The notes under the pieces were generated by a model. The model worked only from the letters and a program-made list of their open reading frames with translations, had not been told where the DNA came from and ran no database searches. From a bacterium (GTDB lineage: Bacteria > Electryoneota > RPQS01), in NCBI GenBank assembly GCA_018814465.1, contig JAHIZR010000495.1, forward strand, positions 1-5,395: a stretch of 5,395 bases of DNA, given 5' to 3'. Shown here piece by piece: positions 1 to 4,826 of the stretch. Every line of letters begins with the position of its first letter. The first letter of the stretch is position 1. A program made the translations under genes and the position numbers.

Positions 1-2
1 CG

Positions 3-152
3 ATCTGCCCGACCTTCGTACTTGGCCCGAATATGGGCGCGCTGATCGAGTACCGCATGGACATGTCCGATGCTGAAGTCTTTGTAGACAAAGACGGCAA
101 GCTGCAGGACTCGCAAGCCACAATTGCTGCTGAGATGACGTATTCTTTTTAG
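3..152 (+). CDS. C-terminal end of a probable outer-membrane beta-barrel protein (5' truncated by window edge)
   Basis: Frame 3 is open from the window edge to a TAG at 150-152 and gives 49 residues, so only the C-terminus is seen. The last 12 residues, QATIAAEMTYSF, alternate small/polar and hydrophobic residues (A, I, A, M, Y, F on one face) and end in Phe. That is the usual form of the C-terminal beta-signal read by the BAM complex in outer-membrane proteins. Before it lie a second amphipathic stretch (MGALIEYRMDM) and a polar turn rich in Asp, Lys and Gly, so the piece reads as a final beta-hairpin. The family (porin, TonB-dependent receptor or other) cannot be told. The gene has its own stop 11 bases before the first IS-type end at 164, so the mobile elements landed just downstream of it and did not cut it. 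The other two forward frames close within about 80 bases. Confidence 0.5.
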   Translation: MCPTFVLGPNMGALIEYRMDMSDAEVFVDKDGKLQDSQATIAAEMTYSF

Positions 153-163
153 ATACAGTACTA

Positions 164-182
164 GAGCGTATCTTAAAAATAT
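164..182 (-). repeat. Orphan IS5-type terminal inverted repeat (right-end type)
   Basis: These 19 bases (GAGCGTATCTTAAAAATAT) are identical to the reverse complement of the right end of the IS5 element at 2432-2450. Identity extends through the flanking TA and two more bases outward, making 23 bp in total (160-182). Inward of 182 the similarity falls off quickly. No IS5 transposase sequence follows; the IS110 unit does. Confidence 0.75.
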
Positions 183-222
183 TCATAGCAACTGTCTTTC
201 TATTTGAGTGTTGCGGAGCCGT

Positions 223-1161
223 TCAGGCGGCTTGGGCGGCATAGAAGTCGCGCATCATGGCATTGAGCAGAACCAGTAGTTTGCGCATGCATGCGACGAT
301 GGCCGTTTTGAACGGTTTACCAGCGAGGCGCAGTCGTTCGTAGAACGCTTTCAGTTTCGGATTAAAGCGTACGGCGACGACGGTCGCCATGTACAAGGTG
401 CGCCGCACATCGGCCCGGCCTCCCCAGCAGGAACGTTTACCTCGGTAGTGGCCGCTGTCGCAGTTGAATGGCGCCACGCCGGCAATCGCCGCGATTTGCT
501 TGAGGTTGGCGCGCCCCAGTTCGGGAAGCAGTCCGCACATCGTGCGAGACAGGACAGGTCCGACACCTTTGACGCTTTCCAGCAGTTCGGTTTCGGCGAT
601 CAGCATCGGATGTTGATCGATAAAGTTATCCATCTGCTGTTCCAGCTTGGCGATCTCCTTTTCCAGCACTCGGATCATCGCGCGGATGGAAGCCGCGACC
701 GGCTTCGGCGCGGTGCGCAGATGGTTTTCCTCTTGCGCTTTCATGTCCAGCAGCTGTCGCCGCCGCAGGACCAGTTCGCGTAGTACCTGCCGTTCCGGAT
801 CGGCAAGTTTGCGGGCTTCGGGTCTGATTTTCTGAGCATACTCAACGAGCACTTGCGCATCGATCTGATCTGTCTTCGCCAGTTTGCCTGTAGCGCGGGC
901 AAAGTCGCGGACTAAGCGCGGATTGGCAACGCGATAAGGCAAGTCCGCCGCTTCCAGCGCATAAACCAGCGGTCTTTCCAAGCCACCTGTCGCTTCCAAA
1001 AGAATAAGGGCCGGTGTCAGGGATAAAAGTTCTTCAATGAACCGTTTCAGATACTTGCTGTCATTGCGCACACGATGCGGCTTGGTTCCAGTCGAGAAGG
1101 CAACGTCGAGCTGATCCTTGGCAACATCAATGCCGACAAAAAGCAATGGGGACTTTTCCAT
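223..1161 (-). CDS. IS110-family transposase (DEDD/serine recombinase), 312 aa, apparently intact
   Basis: This is the recombinase that moves an IS110-type element through a circular intermediate; in this family the target is chosen by a structured RNA encoded in the element. The N-terminal RuvC-like DEDD domain is complete: D12 in FVGIDVAKDQLDVAF, E56 in ILLEATGG, and D98/D101 in AKTDQIDAQ. A helical, charged linker covers about residues 118-190. The C-terminal Transposase_20 part starts with a helix-hairpin-helix-like LLESVKGVGPVLS (193-205) and contains AIAGVAPFNCDSGHYRGK, where S236 is the best candidate for the catalytic serine; a GGRADVRRTLYMA segment follows. The length is normal for the family. 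I chose the ATG at 1159-1161 because MEKSPLLFVGID starts right at the conserved domain and AAAGGA lies about 10 bases upstream. An in-frame ATG at 1213-1215 would add 18 unconserved residues with a poor ribosome site. The region upstream is long and non-coding, as in the IS110 subgroup. I see no frameshift and no missing key residue. Confidence 0.93.
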   Translation of the reverse strand: MEKSPLLFVGIDVAKDQLDVAFSTGTKPHRVRNDSKYLKRFIEELLSLTPALILLEATGGLERPLVYALEAADLPYRVANPRLVRDFARATGKLAKTDQIDAQVLVEYAQKIRPEARKLADPERQVLRELVLRRRQLLDMKAQEENHLRTAPKPVAASIRAMIRVLEKEIAKLEQQMDNFIDQHPMLIAETELLESVKGVGPVLSRTMCGLLPELGRANLKQIAAIAGVAPFNCDSGHYRGKRSCWGGRADVRRTLYMATVVAVRFNPKLKAFYERLRLAGKPFKTAIVACMRKLLVLLNAMMRDFYAAQAA

Positions 1162-1320
1162 GTGAGTGGGATCCTTTCCAGTGTTTTCCCAGCCTTGCAA
1201 ATACGGGCGTGCCATGCAGAGGACCTGCCAACTGTTCGGGAGCTAACCAGAATCGGACTCGGCGACCCAGCTATGATACGGTCGTAAAAGACCCAGGGGA
1301 AGACGGTCAACCGAATCCGC

Positions 1321-1356
1321 TTTTCCCTTCCCGCCCCATGGGGCGGGAAGGGAAAA
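1321..1356. repeat. Perfect 36-bp palindrome
   Basis: Two exactly complementary 18-base arms meet with no spacer. The left arm is TTTTCCCTTCCCGCCCCA, and the symmetry breaks at both outer bases (1320 and 1357). As RNA it would form about a 16-bp stem closed by a CATG tetraloop. No T-run follows on either strand, so it is not a standard rho-independent terminator. It lies 160 bases upstream of the IS110 transposase. It could block read-through from outside transcripts, form part of a larger RNA fold, or be a REP-like element; the sequence does not decide. Confidence 0.9.
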
Positions 1357-1382
1357 CCAAGATGTTCACACAAATATAACAC

Positions 1383-1482
1383 TTCCCCACAATACAAGGG
1401 GAATCGGTACTTAGACTCGCCGAACCGGGTTTAAGCGCCGAACACCTTCCCTCTACTCGGTGTTGTAATAGGCGCGGTACCC
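1383..1482 (-). ncRNA. Candidate IS110 bridge RNA core (two hairpins)
   Basis: The three-tier stem is: GGGT (1427-1430) with ACCC (1479-1482), an internal loop, GCGCC (1435-1439) with GGCGC (1471-1475), an asymmetric internal loop of 1 versus 6 bases, then AACACC (1441-1446) with GGTGTT (1459-1464) around a 12-base apical loop. A second hairpin pairs TTCCCC (1383-1388) with GGGGAA (1398-1403) around a 9-base loop. Position, strand and stem-with-internal-loop form match what is known of IS110 bridge RNAs, which pair with target and donor through such loops. I could not assign target and donor loops because the exact element borders are unclear. The borders given cover only the visible hairpins; a real transcript would be longer. 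Confidence 0.3.
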
Positions 1483-1559
1483 TGCCGGAATCCTCTCTTG
1501 CTTGACTGGCCACTGCGGCAATTGTAAAACGAGCCGGTTCAAGAGCTTAAGTCAGTGTA

Positions 1560-1578
1560 TTATTTTTGAGATGCGCTG
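1560..1578 (+). repeat. Orphan IS5-type terminal inverted repeat (right border of the IS110-bearing unit)
   Basis: Read inward on the minus strand this is CAGCGCATCTCAAAAATAA. It matches 15 of 19 bases with the repeat at 164-182 and also with the IS5 left end at 1581-1599. Weaker similarity to the IS5 left end continues inward for roughly another 15 bases. It faces the IS5 left end head to head with only the TA at 1579-1580 between them. Confidence 0.65.
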
Positions 1579-1580
1579 TA

Positions 1581-1599
1581 GAGCGTATCTCAAAAACAT
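1581..1599 (+). repeat. IS5 left terminal inverted repeat
   Basis: GAGCGTATCTCAAAAACAT differs from the right end at two positions (11 and 17). It begins directly after the TA at 1579-1580. Confidence 0.88.
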
Positions 1600-1628
1600 T
1601 TGACAGTTAAGTTGACATCTTGTATCTT
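1600..1628 (+). promoter_or_regulatory. Promoter of the IS5 transposase
   Basis: TTGACA (1600-1605) is a perfect -35 box placed right after the left repeat. After 17 bases, TATCTT (1623-1628) matches four of six bases of a -10 box. AGGAGG (1647-1652) then sits 8 bases before the ATG at 1661. Confidence 0.55.
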
Positions 1629-1646
1629 GCTGACCTCTCTTTTTAC

Positions 1647-1652
1647 AGGAGG
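1647..1652 (+). promoter_or_regulatory. Ribosome binding site fixing the IS5 transposase start
   Basis: AGGAGG stands 8 bases before the ATG at 1661. It shows that the real start is upstream of the amber codon at 1679-1681. It follows that the long frame beginning at 1707, which includes the second half of the gene, is not an independent gene with that start. Confidence 0.75.
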
Positions 1653-1660
1653 TTATCGAG

Positions 1661-2441
1661 ATGGATTTAGCCGAAGAATAGTGGGCACTGATTGCCCCGT
1701 TACTGATTGAAAAGCCTCGGGATAGGCGGCGCAAAGTGGATCGACGTGGGCGACCCCGCGTTCCGGCACGAGACATTTGGAACGGCATTCTTTGGGTCTT
1801 ACGGACGGGTGCCCTTGGCACGATCTGCCGGATCGCTATCCGCCCTACCAAACTTGTCATCGCCGCTTTCAGGAGTATTGCCGCAGTGGTGTCTATGCGC
1901 GGGTGCTGCGAACGCTGGCAAAGGATCTGCGAGACCGTGGCGGTCTCGATCTGTCCGAGTCCTTCATCGACGGTACGTTTGCTCCGGCGAAAAAAGGGGG
2001 CGGCATGTGGGACCCACCCGTCGGGGCAAAGGCACGAAGATCATGGCAATTGCAGACGGCGCTGGTCTTCCTCTCGCCCTCTGCACAGCGAGTGCTTCGC
2101 CAAATGAAATAACGCTGGTTGATCAAACCATCGACGCCCGCTTTATTGATGACGTGCCGTGTCGCTTGATCGGCGACAAAGCCTATGACAGCGATCCACT
2201 CGACCAGCGCTTGCTGGACAAGGACGGCATTGAAATGATCTCGCCTAATCGTGAGGGACGGAAGCGGATTACGCAGGATGGGCGCCCCTTAAGACGCTAC
2301 AAGCGACGCTGGAAAGTCGAACGGCTCTTCGCCTGGATTACCCAGTTCCGCAGAACCGTCGTCCGACAGGAAGCCAAAATCGAAAACTTCCTCGGCTTCC
2401 TACACCTCGCCTGCATCAAAATACTACTACGATATTTTTAA
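1661..2441 (+). pseudogene. IS5-family DDE transposase, broken by amber codon and frameshifts
   Basis: Pieced together over three frames, the product is a typical IS5/IS427 transposase of about 260 residues. It starts MDLAEE then stops at TAG (1679-1681), where the family has Gln in the EEQWALI motif, so one CAG-to-TAG change explains it. The frame then runs WALIAPLL through WNGILWVLRTGA and is lost at the C run 1812-1814, where one C is missing. The next frame reads PWHDLPDRYPPYQTCHRRFQ to SFIDGTFAPAKK, and after the A6G5 run at 1990-2000 the third frame gives HVGPTRRGKGTKIMAIADG to the end. The DDE residues are visible: D in SFIDGTF, D in LIGDKAYDSD and E in RRWKVERLFAW. The third frame change may be programmed rather than damage; the first two cannot be. 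The stop codon TAA (2439-2441) overlaps the right inverted repeat. Confidence 0.88.
1990..2000 (+). other. A6G5 run: possible programmed -1 frameshift site in the IS5 transposase
   Basis: Reading GCG AAA AAA GGG, a slip of one base back after the second AAA gives AGG GGG CGG CAT and enters the frame of the C-terminal DDE half. Several IS427-type elements make their transposase from two overlapping frames joined this way. A simple one-base loss just after the run (about 2001-2004) would look the same. Confidence 0.4.
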
Positions 2442-2450
2442 GATACGCTC
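2432..2450 (-). repeat. IS5 right terminal inverted repeat
   Basis: Read inward this is GAGCGTATCTTAAAAATAT, followed outward by TA (2451-2452). It is identical to the orphan end at 164-182, in inverted orientation. Confidence 0.88.
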
Positions 2451-2452
2451 TA

Positions 2453-2474
2453 GTGCGTCTGCAAAATATTTGGA
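2453..2474 (+). repeat. Third, decayed IS5-like end abutting the IS5 element
   Basis: GTGCGTCTGCAAAATATTTG resembles the IS5 left end (GAGCGTATCTCAAAAACATTTG) when two bases are gapped: GCGT, CT, CAAAA and ATTTG are shared in order. It begins directly after the TA at 2451-2452. No partner end is visible before 3180. Chance resemblance in an AT-rich stretch is possible. Confidence 0.35.
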
Positions 2475-2501
2475 ATCTCCGCTTCGCAGCTAATAGAAAG
2501 G

Positions 2502-2523
2502 CCCTCGGTTCTGATCCCGAGGG
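2502..2523. terminator. Hairpin in terminator position, better on the minus strand
   Basis: CCCTCGG (2502-2508) pairs with CCGAGGG (2517-2523) around an 8-base loop. On the minus strand it is followed by CCTTTCTATT, a moderate U-tract; on the plus strand a T-rich stretch comes only some 20 bases later. It would serve as a second terminator behind the tRNA-Lys remnant. Confidence 0.45.
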
Positions 2524-2567
2524 TCTGCTCCATTATTGGATTTTCTTCTATAGTACAAACAGAGGAT

Positions 2568-2594
2568 AGCCCTGCAAGATTAACTTACAGGGCT
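2568..2594. terminator. Hairpin directly behind the tRNA 3' end
   Basis: AGCCCTG (2568-2574) pairs perfectly with CAGGGCT (2588-2594) around a 13-base loop. On the plus strand TTCTCTT follows. On the minus strand the hairpin begins six bases after the tRNA CCA, where a tRNA gene's own terminator is expected, though its U-tract is weak. It supports the DNA left of 2601 being the native downstream flank of the tRNA gene. Confidence 0.5.
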
Positions 2595-2600
2595 TTCTCT

Positions 2601-2657
<57 letters not shown>

Positions 2658-2684
2658 CTTTGTTAATAGTAGACTTACGAAGTG

Positions 2685-2834
2685 TCAGGGACAGTTTTGG
2701 GACAGTTCCACAGGTAGCGGTTCAGATTTCGTGCAATTGATCAGCGAACAACAAGACAGCCAACAAGGATGCGTCACTGCGACGACGACCAGCGTGTGAC
2801 CCAGAAAGTGATTCTCAAGGTGCGTAACTACCAT
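2685..2834 (-). pseudogene. Possible remnant of a tyrosine recombinase (integrase) C-terminus
   Basis: A 49-codon minus frame ends at TGA (2685-2687), about 30 bases from the tRNA fragment. It contains FLGHTLVVVAVTHP, which can be laid beside the integrase C-terminal motif LGH-x5-T-x-R-Y-x-H, with the Arg-Tyr pair lost and two residues missing. This region normally carries the catalytic Tyr, so the gene would be dead. The HxLR motif is not found upstream and the frame closes just before its ATG (2832-2834). The main support is position: an integrase C-terminus pointing at a tRNA 3' fragment is the usual arrangement at an att site. The similarity is short and could be chance. Confidence 0.25.
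2688..2707. repeat. Two direct repeats of GGGACAGTT next to the tRNA fragment
   Basis: GGGACAGTT occurs at 2688-2696 and 2699-2707, an 11-base period, about one helical turn. They lie between the tRNA fragment and the putative integrase remnant, where recombinase or accessory-protein sites would be expected. Part of the repeat also falls inside the remnant's last codons. Confidence 0.35.
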
Positions 2835-3102
2835 AATTCAAGTTGCTATTACAGTCCAGCGAAAGGAAAGCTCTCCGTGGGGTATTATTTGGAAATTATA
2901 TGAACGAGGACTTATGCCGCTAACAAGAGAAATAATGTTTACAAACTACACTGATTTCGTCACTTAAACACTACCAGCAATTCTGCAGCATGTTATATTA
3001 CACGAAATAACAAAAATCACCATCAACTTATTTTGGCTAATCTGCGCCAATATTGGGATTGAAAATCAACCTTAAGAAAAATAAGAAAGTACTCTGATAC
3101 TA
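2835..3102. other. AT-rich stretch without a recognisable gene
   Basis: No open frame of useful length, RNA gene, strong hairpin or IS end is visible. Composition becomes clearly AT-rich from about 2880, in contrast with the IS elements to the left. The last part, with A-rich blocks at 3069-3090, sits just upstream of the -35 box at 3103 and could act as an UP element. Confidence 0.5.
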
Positions 3103-3131
3103 TTGACAATCAGGTGGGTGCTGAGTATTAT
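3103..3131 (+). promoter_or_regulatory. Sigma70-type promoter for the FG-GAP gene and its downstream partner
   Basis: TTGACA (3103-3108) is a perfect -35 box. After exactly 17 bases, TATTAT (3126-3131) matches five of six bases of the -10 consensus. Transcription would start near 3138, giving about 43 bases of leader to the ATG at 3181 or about 132 to the preferred start at 3271. This promoter type is not the Bacteroidota TTG/TAnnTTTG form. Confidence 0.65.
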
Positions 3132-3260
3132 ATGATAAGGTCAGGGTTCCAAGGCACGGCACCAAACAAGGAGTCTTAAGATGAAGCGAAGTCTTTTCTA
3201 TCCGAGCAAGATGATAGGGAGGGGTTCGCTTTTTTGTGTTAGGAAAGCGTTTAGGTTATC

Positions 3261-3264
3261 GGAG
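3261..3264 (+). promoter_or_regulatory. Ribosome binding site supporting the start at 3271
   Basis: GGAG lies 6 bases before the ATG at 3271, directly ahead of a standard signal peptide. A competing GGAG at 3170-3173 lies 7 bases before an in-frame ATG at 3181. Both are good, so the ribosome site alone does not settle the start; the signal peptide favours 3271. Confidence 0.5.
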
Positions 3265-3270
3265 ATAATT

Positions 3271-4803
3271 ATGAATGTATCTTGCTCTAAATCATTGGCT
3301 TGGCTGGCGGTATTTGCCACGGTTGCAATGATATCAACGGGCTTCGCACAGCCCATGCCAGAGATGATCTGGAGTCGCAGTGGGCTGTATAATAATTCAA
3401 GATATGGTTCCGATATTTCGAGCCTTGGTGATCAGAACGATGATGGTTTTCAAGACTGGGCGGTATCTGCTTCTGCTGTGTGGAATAACTACCCTGATCA
3501 GAGCTACATTGAGCTATTCCATGGTGGTGATCCACCCAATAATACTCCCTATTTCAGTATCGTTCCGAGTGATTCGGTATATCTTGTAGTAGGAGTGCGT
3601 GGGGTAGGCGATCTGAACGAAGATGGGTTTATCGACTGGATGGTTATTCTCTGGCCAGAGCTACAGGGTCCGAGCTTGCATGCGTACTTTTATTGGGGAG
3701 GACCGTCAAACGATTTGTTACCCGATTTTGATCATCCTGTCGGTTATCAGGATCGTTACGACGGAATGGGTGATTTTAATGGGGATGGATTTGATGATCT
3801 ATTTCTGTCTAGCACCGAAAGCGGTATCGGCCAGGTGGTTTTTGGAGGCGATCCATTGGATCTTGAACCGGATTGGACAATTCATGACAATCCGCCAGGA
3901 TCATATTCCTCTTTGCCAATCGCTTTTGGAGATCTGAATGGTGATGGGTACACTGACATTCTTAGCTACTATGATGATGAAGGTCAAATGGTATGGTTCG
4001 GATCTTCGGATCCAGATACAATTCCGCAGATTATTGGCGATATCGAGTCATTCGGCACCTATCATATTGTCAAAGACCTGAACGGGGACGGACGGGATGA
4101 GTTACTTGTTACTTCCGTTGGTCACATTGATGTTTATTTCGGGGGTGAAACCCTGTCATCACTGCCGGACTATTCACTGAATATGCCGATGGGAAGTTGG
4201 GGCGATCCGATTGTATCCATCGGCGATTTTAACAACGATGGCTATAATGACATGGTTGCCGTTTCAACTGATCACCCATTCGGTAGTGGAATGTTCGCTA
4301 TGTTTTTAGGGCATCGCTGGATTCCTCTCGATCCAGCATTTTATGTATTAGGTCGCGGCTGGGAATATCTGGTTGGTATACAGGAAGCCTGCGCGCTCGG
4401 CGATGTCAACGGAGACGGCATTGACGATTTCGGCATTGGAGCGACAAATGGAGATCTGGATGGTATGCCGGGTAGAGCGATTATCATTGCGGGTAACACA
4501 GACTATGTTGTCGGCGCAGCCACCCTTCCACCGATCCTCCCCGAATCAATGGAGCTTTCTGTCTACCCCAATCCTTTCAACAGTGAAACCACGATTGAGT
4601 TTTCCCTGCCACCATTCGTAACAGACATCACACTCCGCATTTACGACGTCACCGGCAGGACTGTAGAACAACTTAAACTCAACGCTTCGTCGAATGTCGT
4701 TCGTTATCACTTTAGAGGCAATAGTCTCCCGACAGGAATTTACTTCGTTTCGGCAATGGCTGGAACCTCCCATGCAACAACCAAAATGATGATTGTTCGC
4801 TAA
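3271..4803 (+). CDS. Secreted FG-GAP/VCBS seven-repeat beta-propeller protein with C-terminal T9SS sorting domain, 510 aa
   Basis: The N-terminus is a Sec signal peptide: hydrophobic core AWLAVFATVAMI and probable cleavage GFA|QPMPE after residue 26. Seven calcium-loop repeats of D-x-N-x-D-G-x-x-D type follow at about residues 54, 114, 168, 221, 269, 319 and 378 (for example DLNGDGYTD, DFNNDGYND, DVNGDGIDD). Most are followed some 20 residues later by an FGG-like strand (VVFGGDP, DVYFGGE). Spacings of 48-60 residues and the count of seven fit a closed integrin-alpha-like propeller. Residues about 429-510 form the sorting domain, with VYPNPFNSETTIEF, LRIYDVTGRTV and GIYFVSAM, which T9SS removes on export. 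An in-frame ATG at 3181 with its own GGAG would add 30 basic residues rich in rare AGG/CGA codons ahead of the signal peptide, so I prefer 3271. Role is probably cell-surface or extracellular binding; the ligand is unknown. It stands first in a probable operon with the gene at 4827. Confidence 0.9.
   Translation: MNVSCSKSLAWLAVFATVAMISTGFAQPMPEMIWSRSGLYNNSRYGSDISSLGDQNDDGFQDWAVSASAVWNNYPDQSYIELFHGGDPPNNTPYFSIVPSDSVYLVVGVRGVGDLNEDGFIDWMVILWPELQGPSLHAYFYWGGPSNDLLPDFDHPVGYQDRYDGMGDFNGDGFDDLFLSSTESGIGQVVFGGDPLDLEPDWTIHDNPPGSYSSLPIAFGDLNGDGYTDILSYYDDEGQMVWFGSSDPDTIPQIIGDIESFGTYHIVKDLNGDGRDELLVTSVGHIDVYFGGETLSSLPDYSLNMPMGSWGDPIVSIGDFNNDGYNDMVAVSTDHPFGSGMFAMFLGHRWIPLDPAFYVLGRGWEYLVGIQEACALGDVNGDGIDDFGIGATNGDLDGMPGRAIIIAGNTDYVVGAATLPPILPESMELSVYPNPFNSETTIEFSLPPFVTDITLRIYDVTGRTVEQLKLNASSNVVRYHFRGNSLPTGIYFVSAMAGTSHATTKMMIVR
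4555..4800 (+). other. Region encoding the T9SS type A sorting domain
   Basis: It encodes LSVYPNPFNSETTIEF and the rest of an about 80-residue Ig-like fold ending KMMIVR. The PNPFN form is usual in FCB candidate phyla and many Bacteroidota. It implies that the genome has a T9SS with a PorU-type sortase. Confidence 0.88.
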
Positions 4804-4826
4804 CCAAATTTAACTGGGAATCTACT

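Larger units (their letters stand above)
1162..1559 (-). other. Long structured non-coding region upstream of the IS110 transposase (element left end)
   Basis: About 400 bp lie between the transposase start and the IS5-type end at 1560-1578. The open frames crossing it are short, change frame freely and have no recognisable domain, so I treat the stretch as non-coding. It is rich in secondary structure: a perfect palindrome at 1321-1356, a small hairpin at 1383-1403 and a tiered stem at 1427-1482. IS110-subgroup elements carry the bridge-RNA gene in exactly this place, upstream of the recombinase and on the same strand. Part of the right side (about 1530-1559) is probably left over from the IS5-type host, because its bases next to the end resemble the interior of the IS5 left end, including a shared TTAAG. 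Confidence 0.55.
164..1578 (-). mobile_element. IS110-family insertion sequence lying between divergent IS5-type terminal repeats
   Basis: The unit is flanked by TA on both sides (162-163 and 1579-1580) and bounded by 19-bp imperfect inverted repeats that match 15 of 19 bases with each other and clearly relate to the termini of the neighbouring IS5 element. The only intact gene inside is an IS110-family transposase on the minus strand. IS110 elements do not use IS5-type terminal repeats, so the simplest reading is that an IS110 element landed inside an IS5-type element or MITE whose interior is now lost, leaving both ends. The left end matches the right-end type of the intact IS5 copy and the right end is closer to its left-end type over about 35 bp, so the host element would have been inverted relative to its neighbour. 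The exact IS110 borders are not visible; they should lie between about 183 and 222 on the left and about 1490 and 1559 on the right. Confidence 0.55.
1581..2450 (+). mobile_element. IS5-family (IS427-like) insertion sequence, 870 bp, transposase inactivated
   Basis: The element is defined by 19-bp terminal inverted repeats matching 17 of 19 bases (1581-1599 and 2432-2450), each flanked by TA (1579-1580 and 2451-2452), consistent with a 2-bp target duplication. It carries its own promoter, a strong ribosome binding site and one transposase gene whose stop lies inside the right repeat. The compact size, TA target, IS5-type DDE residues and the possible frameshift run all fit the IS427 group. 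The coding region is damaged, so this copy should not make its own transposase, but the ends are good and it could be moved in trans. An 87-bp exact copy of its interior occurs at 5309-5395. Confidence 0.88.

Noticed and set aside
448..835. Plus-strand frames opposite the IS110 transposase
   Set aside because: They are antisense shadows of a well-conserved transposase, with no start signals or motifs.
1162..1215. Longer start for the IS110 transposase (ATG at 1213-1215)
   Set aside because: The 18 extra residues are not part of the family's usual N-terminus, which begins just before GIDVAK, and the ribosome site is weaker than that of the 1161 start.
1321..1356. Palindrome as a rho-independent terminator
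   Set aside because: Neither strand has a U-tract after the stem; both arms end in A on the downstream side.
1047..1513. Overlapping 116-aa and 68-aa minus-strand frames in the IS110 upstream region
   Set aside because: They overlap each other and the transposase in other frames, cross the palindrome and the hairpins, and show no motif or ribosome site. They look like chance frames in GC-rich structured DNA.
1707..2441. 244-aa open frame that could be taken as an intact IS5 transposase
   Set aside because: Its first 95 or so codons are out of frame with the family sequence. Only the part after about 2001 is transposase; the true start is the ATG at 1661 with AGGAGG, and the gene is broken.
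2688..2707. Start of a CRISPR array
   Set aside because: There are only two 9-base repeats with a 2-base gap and no spacers; the period is 11 bases.
2769..2903. 44-codon plus-strand frame in the 2.7-2.9 kb gap
   Set aside because: Its only SD-like bases touch the ATG, there is no domain, and it lies opposite the possible integrase remnant.
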